Assembly: GCA_049889695.1 (NCBI GenBank)
Contig: JBMHCX010000006.1
Coordinates: 257,849 to 321,848, forward strand
Length of the DNA: 64,000 bases
Direction of reading: 5' to 3'
Source: WTJH01 sp049889695
Lineage (GTDB): Bacteria; Bacteroidota; Bacteroidia; Flavobacteriales; Flavobacteriaceae
The translations under genes and the position numbers were made by a program. Each line of letters opens with the position of its first letter. Within the stretch, counting starts at the first letter, position 1. This document shows, piece after piece, positions 59,001 to 64,000 of this stretch. The notes below the pieces were generated by a model. That model was given only the letters and a program-made list of their open reading frames with translations. It was not told the origin of the DNA and did no database searches.

Positions 59001-59264
59001 TTAGGATCCCCAGCGGATCAGTTGTCCTTTTCGCTCGTGACTCCACCCACGGATTTCGCGTACACGGGCTTCGGCCGCTGCCTCACTCTCCATCTCTTGC
59101 CAAAATTTTAGGGAAGAGGGCGGGAAGGCTTTGGTATAGCGCGAACCCCTCCCGGCCCAGTGTTCTTTGAGGGTAATATGCATCTGAGTGCTATAGTCCG
59201 TATAGTATTTACCGTTGGAACACAACAATATATAAACGTAGATATTGGTAGGATAGTTTGACAT
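59001..59264 (-). CDS. GIY-YIG domain protein, degenerate active site
   Basis: 87 aa, the size of single-domain GIY-YIG (UPF0213-like) proteins. YVYILLCSNGKYYTDYSTQ is the first two strands, AGRGSRYTK the conserved loop and EARVREIRGWSHERK the helix with Glu70. The YTG is YTD (Asp23), and the catalytic Arg expected in the first helix (DLxRRLxxH) is missing: here QMHITLKEH. Likely a decayed or non-nuclease member. Confidence 0.8.
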   Translation of the reverse strand: MSNYPTNIYVYILLCSNGKYYTDYSTQMHITLKEHWAGRGSRYTKAFPPSSLKFWQEMESEAAAEARVREIRGWSHERKGQLIRWGS

Positions 59265-59282
59265 TATTCGAGGGCTAGAAAG

Positions 59283-62231
59283 TTAAAAATTGATGGGAGT
59301 CCTGATCCCGTTAGAAAAGTATTGTCCATGGCGGATGAGGTTATATTCACTATTAGCATTGTCTTGAAAATCGATTCCAATATGGGTGCTGTAAGGAGTA
59401 GAGGCACCAGAATTTTCAATATCAGTAGCAGAAAAGGATGTAAAGGCTGAATCTTTAAATTCGAAAGTTAGGTTCGAAACATCATAAAGATCAAAGTGTC
59501 TGATGGCCTGTCCAATAAAGGTTAATGTGGCAACAGTTTGATTGTTCCCTACGGTAAGTATCGGGAAAAGCCCTAAGGGAACATTCCCGATGATTACATC
59601 AGTTCCTATAGTCAGTGTAGTATTGTCGGCGGCGTTAAAAGTATCACCTGATAAATGAATGGATAAGCTATGTGTATTGTCTATATTGCCGTCGTTAGCT
59701 AAAACCTCTGGGTATAAGAAATCAAAAGATAAAATGTGTATGGCTCCCCGATCGGACCCCCCAGCATCATCTTTATGAGCGCCCACTGCAATCTCAGGGA
59801 TATGGTCTCCATTGAGATCTCCAAGAAAACCTAAAGAAATACCAAAGTTATCTCCACTACCGAGACTAGGACCATTAGGCGTATTCCGGTTAATTGGTAC
59901 AATTTGTTGAGGTGAACCATCAGTACGCAAATAAATCAGATGTATTTCTCCTCGAGATGAGTCCCCCAGATAAGAACCTACAGCAATTTCTGGAATTCCA
60001 TCCCCGTTAAGATCCCCTAAGGGGGCTATTGATGACCCAAAAGAATCATTCGTATTCAATGCTAACCCTGAGGCAGTGGTATTAATTTCAGTTGTGTTTT
60101 GGACAGTCCCATTGGCATTCATAAATAAGATATGCACAGCTCCTTGATTGCTATCGGGTGCTGTGTCGTCATTGATAGCTCCAACGGCCAATTCCGGGAT
60201 ACCATCTCCGTTGACATCTCCTATATCAGCAACAGAGGTGCCAAAACGATCATCGCTGCTCAAGCTGGGGCCATTCAATGTAGTCCCATCAATTCTAACG
60301 GCGCTTTGGATGGTTCCGTTGAGGTTCATGTATAACAAGTGGATACCACCACTGTTGCTCCCAGCAGCATCCTCCGCGGGGGTCCCAACGACCAATTCTG
60401 GAACAGAATCACCATTGAGGTCTTGTATAACAGCTACGGAATTACCGAAACGGTCATTGTTACTCATGGGAAGCATCCCGGGAGTATTTTGATTTATTTC
60501 TATACTCCTCTGGACAGAGCCGTCTCTATTTAGGTAAAGAATGTGAACCGCTCCTCTGTCGGTTCCACCCGTATCGTTTCCATCCGCCCCAACAACAAGA
60601 TCAGGGATGTTGTCACCGTTTAAATCTCCCGCAGCAACAGAAGTACCAAAACGATGTATGGGAGAAAAAGGAGGTCCATTTGTTGTAGAATTATCAATCT
60701 TTACAAAACTCCCTACAGAACCATCTGTATCCATAAAGAGAATGTAGGCTGCTCCTGAATTATTCCCTCCATTATCGTCGTAATAGGCGCCTACGGCTAA
60801 ATCCGGAATACCGTCTGCATTCAAATCTCCCAAAGGAGCTATCCCCCGTGCAAAGCGATCTTGATAACTCAATCCTAGCCCACTCAGCAGATTGTTGATC
60901 TCTGTTGTGTTTCTAAGGGAATTAGGGTTTAAAGCTACATAAGCTAAACGAGCATTTTGGAATTGAATCCCAGGGGTCGAAAAGTTACAGTCAAAATTTG
61001 TAGTTCCACCAGTGGTGGCAGCAGCAGTGATGGTGATGTCAAGAGCAGCTACATCATCTGCCCCGTTGTGATTGGTTGCAGTCCCTTCAAAACTCAACGT
61101 AGCCACTGTGTCGCCTCCGCTTAAGGTCCAGATGGGAGTTAATCCTCCCGGGAGGTTGTTAATGCTAATCCCTCCATCTAATAGGTCGTTGTTGTCAGTA
61201 TCAACAAAGGTGTCGTTTTGGAGAGTGTACCGAACAGGCAAGGTATTTGTAGCCAGACTTCCACTGTTGCTGATTTCTTCTCGATAATCTGATAATGGCG
61301 GAGTAAGGTTATATTCCAAAATAGTATCTCCTGTAATTCCCAGGACATACATCTTTGTTCCCGACGAATTAAAAATGACTTCCTCTGGATCGTTTTCTTC
61401 TAGTTCTACACTCAGGTCTTTGATGACTCCGCCGTAGAGTGCTGTTGAAATATCAAATGGGATACTTAGGTCATAGGTGTAGAGGGCATTGTTTTGTGTC
61501 CCTACGACAATCAGTTGAGTCCCATCACTACTAAAGGCCAAATCTCTTGGGGCATTATCTTGTGCTGATACGTCTAATTCACGCGTTAATCCTGTATGCA
61601 TGGCTGTAGAGACATCAAAAGCGATACTTAAATTGTATTCCACTACAGTATCTCCAGTAGACCCCATAATAAACATCTTTGTCCCTGTATTATTAAACGT
61701 TATCCCCTGTGGAGATACATCTTCTCCGCTGACGTCAAATTCTTGAGAAAGTCCAGCATATGTGGCTGAGGAAAGATCAAAACCTGGACTTAAATTATAG
61801 GTTACAACTGCATCACCATTACTACCGACGACATATAATTTTGTCCCATCGTTGTTAAAGGTCAAATCTGTAGGTTCCGACTCATGAGAACGTACAAATA
61901 ACCCTACCGATGCCCCTGTGTAGATTGCGGTAGAGACATCATAGGCTGTAGGAAGATTATATTCTTCAACAGTGTCCATGGCGCTTCCTACAATAAACAT
62001 CTTTGTTCCGTCATTATTAAAGGCCAGGCCCTTGGGGTAGGTTTCTTCAGAGGAAACATCATAGGATTCAATAGTGCCGGCAAAAACAGCCGTTGTCAGA
62101 TCATAGGGGACATTGCAAAAGATGGAAGAACTTTGGGCAAAGCCCCAGCTGGAAAGGACTATTCCGAAAAATAAGCCACTCCATAGAGTCATATGTTTTT
62201 GAAGGTATTTAAGCATGTATAATAGATCCAT
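59283..62231 (-). CDS. Exported protein with beta-propeller and six FG-GAP repeats
   Basis: Up to 982 aa; signal peptide ends near SSWGFAQ, with internal ATGs at 62216 and 62192 as possible true starts. Residues about 50-310 hold five repeats of roughly 52 aa (FNNDGTKMFIVG, YDVSTA) that look like a YVTN-type propeller. Two beta-sandwich linkers follow. From about 459 to 840 come six FG-GAP/integrin-alpha-type repeats of 67-68 aa (GDLNGDGIPDLAVGA) with calcium-loop aspartates. No clear T9SS tail. Likely surface adhesion or binding; ligand unknown. Confidence 0.85.
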   Translation of the reverse strand: MDLLYMLKYLQKHMTLWSGLFFGIVLSSWGFAQSSSIFCNVPYDLTTAVFAGTIESYDVSSEETYPKGLAFNNDGTKMFIVGSAMDTVEEYNLPTAYDVSTAIYTGASVGLFVRSHESEPTDLTFNNDGTKLYVVGSNGDAVVTYNLSPGFDLSSATYAGLSQEFDVSGEDVSPQGITFNNTGTKMFIMGSTGDTVVEYNLSIAFDVSTAMHTGLTRELDVSAQDNAPRDLAFSSDGTQLIVVGTQNNALYTYDLSIPFDISTALYGGVIKDLSVELEENDPEEVIFNSSGTKMYVLGITGDTILEYNLTPPLSDYREEISNSGSLATNTLPVRYTLQNDTFVDTDNNDLLDGGISINNLPGGLTPIWTLSGGDTVATLSFEGTATNHNGADDVAALDITITAAATTGGTTNFDCNFSTPGIQFQNARLAYVALNPNSLRNTTEINNLLSGLGLSYQDRFARGIAPLGDLNADGIPDLAVGAYYDDNGGNNSGAAYILFMDTDGSVGSFVKIDNSTTNGPPFSPIHRFGTSVAAGDLNGDNIPDLVVGADGNDTGGTDRGAVHILYLNRDGSVQRSIEINQNTPGMLPMSNNDRFGNSVAVIQDLNGDSVPELVVGTPAEDAAGSNSGGIHLLYMNLNGTIQSAVRIDGTTLNGPSLSSDDRFGTSVADIGDVNGDGIPELAVGAINDDTAPDSNQGAVHILFMNANGTVQNTTEINTTASGLALNTNDSFGSSIAPLGDLNGDGIPEIAVGSYLGDSSRGEIHLIYLRTDGSPQQIVPINRNTPNGPSLGSGDNFGISLGFLGDLNGDHIPEIAVGAHKDDAGGSDRGAIHILSFDFLYPEVLANDGNIDNTHSLSIHLSGDTFNAADNTTLTIGTDVIIGNVPLGLFPILTVGNNQTVATLTFIGQAIRHFDLYDVSNLTFEFKDSAFTSFSATDIENSGASTPYSTHIGIDFQDNANSEYNLIRHGQYFSNGIRTPINF

Positions 62232-62275
62232 GGGGTTGAGATTTGATTGATAAAATGTAGTATTGTCAACTTCGA

Positions 62276-64000
62276 TTATTTTTGGCGGATATAGTTCAAG
62301 GAGATATCTCCTATGCGAATAAAGCTGGCATCTTGTGTGCCCACATCGGTTACGGTCAGTCGAATTAAGATGGTAAATTGGTCGCCAGCCCCTAACGAAG
62401 CCATTTGTGCACCTGATGCGATATTTCCAGTAGTAAAATTATCCCCTGATCCACCTGGTCCAGTTAAGCTAGCCGTACTTAGTGCTGTAGCATTATTGTC
62501 CGGATAAACCCAGTATTGTACCTGTGCGTCTGCTGTTCCGGTATAGGCCAAGCTAAGGGCAGTGGTTTGCCAACTGTCGAAATCAGCCGGGACCATGATA
62601 CGTACAGCAATGTCGTAGTCGTTGGTGCCGCTATCGGTGTTAAAGTTACTGGCCTGATAATAGGTCATCCATCGGGAGGAACTTCCAGCAGTAACTACAT
62701 CAGAAGTCATCGTCAGACTGTTGTCGGAGCCATCGCCATGCATGGCACCGCCCGCATATTCAGCGGACAATATCCATTGGGCCGCCTCTGTTTCGTTCAC
62801 CACTGTTTGTAATGCAAGTAGCGCTTCTTCCACCGTGTTTTCATTGGTACTATCGTCATCGAAATCGGTCGGCGTGGTCAGGTTCACCTCGGTGGCTTCC
62901 TGATTATCGATGGTGGCCAGGGATATGGATTGGGTGGCTTGTCCATCATTTTCCAAGGATAGCTCTAAGTTATCGCCATTGACTTGAAAAATATCAATGG
63001 TCTGGCTATCGGAAGAAGATGCAGCAGCATTGTTAATAGCAGTGTCTAAGGCTTCTAAGGCCCCTTGTACATCTGTGGCTCCTGTACCGGCAGAGCTATC
63101 ATCAAAAGATACCTCCGAAGCATCCTGATTATCGATGGTGGCCAGGGATATGGATTGCGTGGCTTGTCCATCATTTTCTAGGGAGAGCTCTAAGTTATCA
63201 CCAGTGACTTGAAAGATATCAATGGTCTGGCTATCGGAAGAAGATGCAGCAGCATTGTCAATAGCAGTGTCTAAGGCTTCTAAGGCCCCTTGTACATCCG
63301 TGGCTCCTGTACCGGCGGTACTGTCATCAAAAGATACTTCTGCAGCTGTCTGATCATCACTACCGTCTTGGGCGACCCAAGTGGTACCGTTATGAGTATA
63401 GATATCTCCAGTGGTTTCATCGATATAGATATCTCCGGCGTTTCCACTGACGCCATTGGTGTTGGGATTGCCTGCTCCGGTTTGTTTCCCTGCTATGTCA
63501 CTTAAAGGAACCGTTAGCGCAGCTTGTCCATCGTTTTCGAGCGATAGGGTTAAATCGTCGCCCACAATCGCAAACTGATCGATCGTTTGGCTGTCGGAAG
63601 AGGAAGCAACAGCATTGTCGATGGCCGTATCCAAAGCGGTAATGGCATCTTCGACCGTATCCTGTGTCGAAGAATCCCCGTCTGCATCAAAAGTGGTGTC
63701 GACCTGAGCAGCATTCTGGTTGTCTGTCCCTTCTTGTGCGACCCAAGTGGTACCGTTATGGGTATAGATATCGCCAGTAGCATCATTGACATAGATATCT
63801 CCGGCATCTCCGCTGACACCATTGGTGTTGGGGTCGCCTGTACCGGTTTGTTTCCCGGCAATATCACTTAAAGGAACCGTTAGTGCTGCTTCTCCATCGT
63901 TTTCGAGCGATAGGGTTAAATCGTCGCCCACAATCGCAAACTGATCGATCGTCTGGCTGTCCGAAGAGGAAGTTATCATACCGTCGATAGCACTGTCTAA
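62276..64000 (-). CDS. Large repetitive surface-type protein (5' end beyond window)
   Basis: Open to the window edge without a stop (575 codons seen), so the start is outside. Acidic repeats recur: SSSDSQTID, LENDGQA, GDIYTHNGTTWVAQ, STAGTGATDVQGALEALD. A unique C-terminal beta domain of about 170 aa begins near AAQWILSAEYAGG and ends NYIRQK. Low Cys, high Asp/Ser/Thr/Asn suit an exported filament or adhesin. Family unknown. It is 44 bp upstream of the FG-GAP gene, possibly one operon. Confidence 0.8.
   Translation of the reverse strand, partial: LDSAIDGMITSSSDSQTIDQFAIVGDDLTLSLENDGEAALTVPLSDIAGKQTGTGDPNTNGVSGDAGDIYVNDATGDIYTHNGTTWVAQEGTDNQNAAQVDTTFDADGDSSTQDTVEDAITALDTAIDNAVASSSDSQTIDQFAIVGDDLTLSLENDGQAALTVPLSDIAGKQTGAGNPNTNGVSGNAGDIYIDETTGDIYTHNGTTWVAQDGSDDQTAAEVSFDDSTAGTGATDVQGALEALDTAIDNAAASSSDSQTIDIFQVTGDNLELSLENDGQATQSISLATIDNQDASEVSFDDSSAGTGATDVQGALEALDTAINNAAASSSDSQTIDIFQVNGDNLELSLENDGQATQSISLATIDNQEATEVNLTTPTDFDDDSTNENTVEEALLALQTVVNETEAAQWILSAEYAGGAMHGDGSDNSLTMTSDVVTAGSSSRWMTYYQASNFNTDSGTNDYDIAVRIMVPADFDSWQTTALSLAYTGTADAQVQYWVYPDNNATALSTASLTGPGGSGDNFTTGNIASGAQMASLGAGDQFTILIRLTVTDVGTQDASFIRIGDISLNYIRQK
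62985..64000 (-). repeat. In-frame tandem repeats within the surface protein gene
   Basis: Two long units are 366 bp (122 codons) apart; for example, the same GCGATAGGGTTAAATCG string begins at 63541 and 63907. Two short units are 225 bp (75 codons) apart, with CTATCGGAAGAAGATGC at 63006 and 63231. All spacings are multiples of three and the copies are nearly identical, so the array is young or kept uniform by recombination. Assembly collapse is possible here. Confidence 0.8.

Noticed and set aside
60132..61287. Several plus-strand open frames across the FG-GAP gene
   Set aside because: They mirror the repetitive minus-strand coding sequence and have no independent support.
62985..64000. CRISPR-like repeat array
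   Set aside because: The repeats are long, in frame, and translate into protein repeats. There are no short repeats with unique spacers of constant length.
1..64000. Mobile elements, prophage, integrase or tRNA attachment sites
   Set aside because: No transposase, integrase, terminal inverted repeats or tRNA gene was seen. Codon use and promoter style look uniform across the window as far as can be judged by eye.

Overview
The window comes from a member of the Bacteroidota, almost certainly a flavobacterium (Flavobacteriaceae-like). The signs are a SusC/SusD/SusE outer-membrane glycan-uptake locus, C-terminal sorting domains of the type IX secretion system (T9SS), flavobacterial families (DUF4271, DUF4296, DUF3098, LuxE-like acyltransferase), mevalonate-pathway genes, and promoters with the Bacteroidota -7 element TAnnTTTG in front of many operons. 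No rRNA, tRNA, CRISPR array, insertion sequence or phage was seen. Gene density is very high and no gene-free stretch exceeds about 200 bp.

Layout. 1-8131 (minus strand): housekeeping blocks, namely pyrH-frr-MMPL exporter, NAD synthesis nadA-nadB-nadC, and ftsX-DUF3098-uppP-truB. 8240-25746: leuS and a SemiSWEET sugar carrier, an Lrp regulator, hemD/DUF4271, polyprenol-phosphate mannose synthase, dihydroorotase, tyrS, an OmpR/PhoR-like two-component pair, trmB, an alkyltransferase-like protein, and an Fe-S/redox operon (Mrp, NifU, ferredoxin-NADP reductase-like enzyme, ferredoxin).

25743-44581 is a complete alpha-glucan (starch/maltodextrin) utilisation locus. The minus-strand arm carries susC-susD-susE, then, after a strong terminator, a large secreted GH13 amylase and a lipoprotein. 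The plus-strand arm carries a LacI-type regulator, then beta-phosphoglucomutase, a GH65 maltose phosphorylase, two GH13 enzymes and a glycerophosphodiesterase. Starch would be trimmed outside, imported through SusCD, cut in the periplasm, then phosphorolysed to glucose plus glucose-6-phosphate. Two tandem LacI-type operators lie between the arms. The SusD protein carries an inserted copy of the starch-binding-like domain repeated in SusE.

44578-49243 holds TspO, two mevalonate-pathway enzymes, a UbiA prenyltransferase and a pseudouridine synthase homologue that lacks its catalytic aspartate. 49201-58936 is the most unusual part: two tightly coupled minus-strand operons. One has a flavin oxidoreductase, a membrane polyferredoxin and three glycosyltransferases. 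The other has an arsenosugar-type glycosyltransferase, a purine-nucleoside phosphorylase, an ArsM-type arsenite methyltransferase and a DUF547 protein. This looks like an arsenosugar/arsenolipid pathway, but the expected radical-SAM enzyme (ArsS) is not in the window. 59001-64000 has a degenerate GIY-YIG protein and two large repeat-rich, probably exported proteins, the last running off the window.
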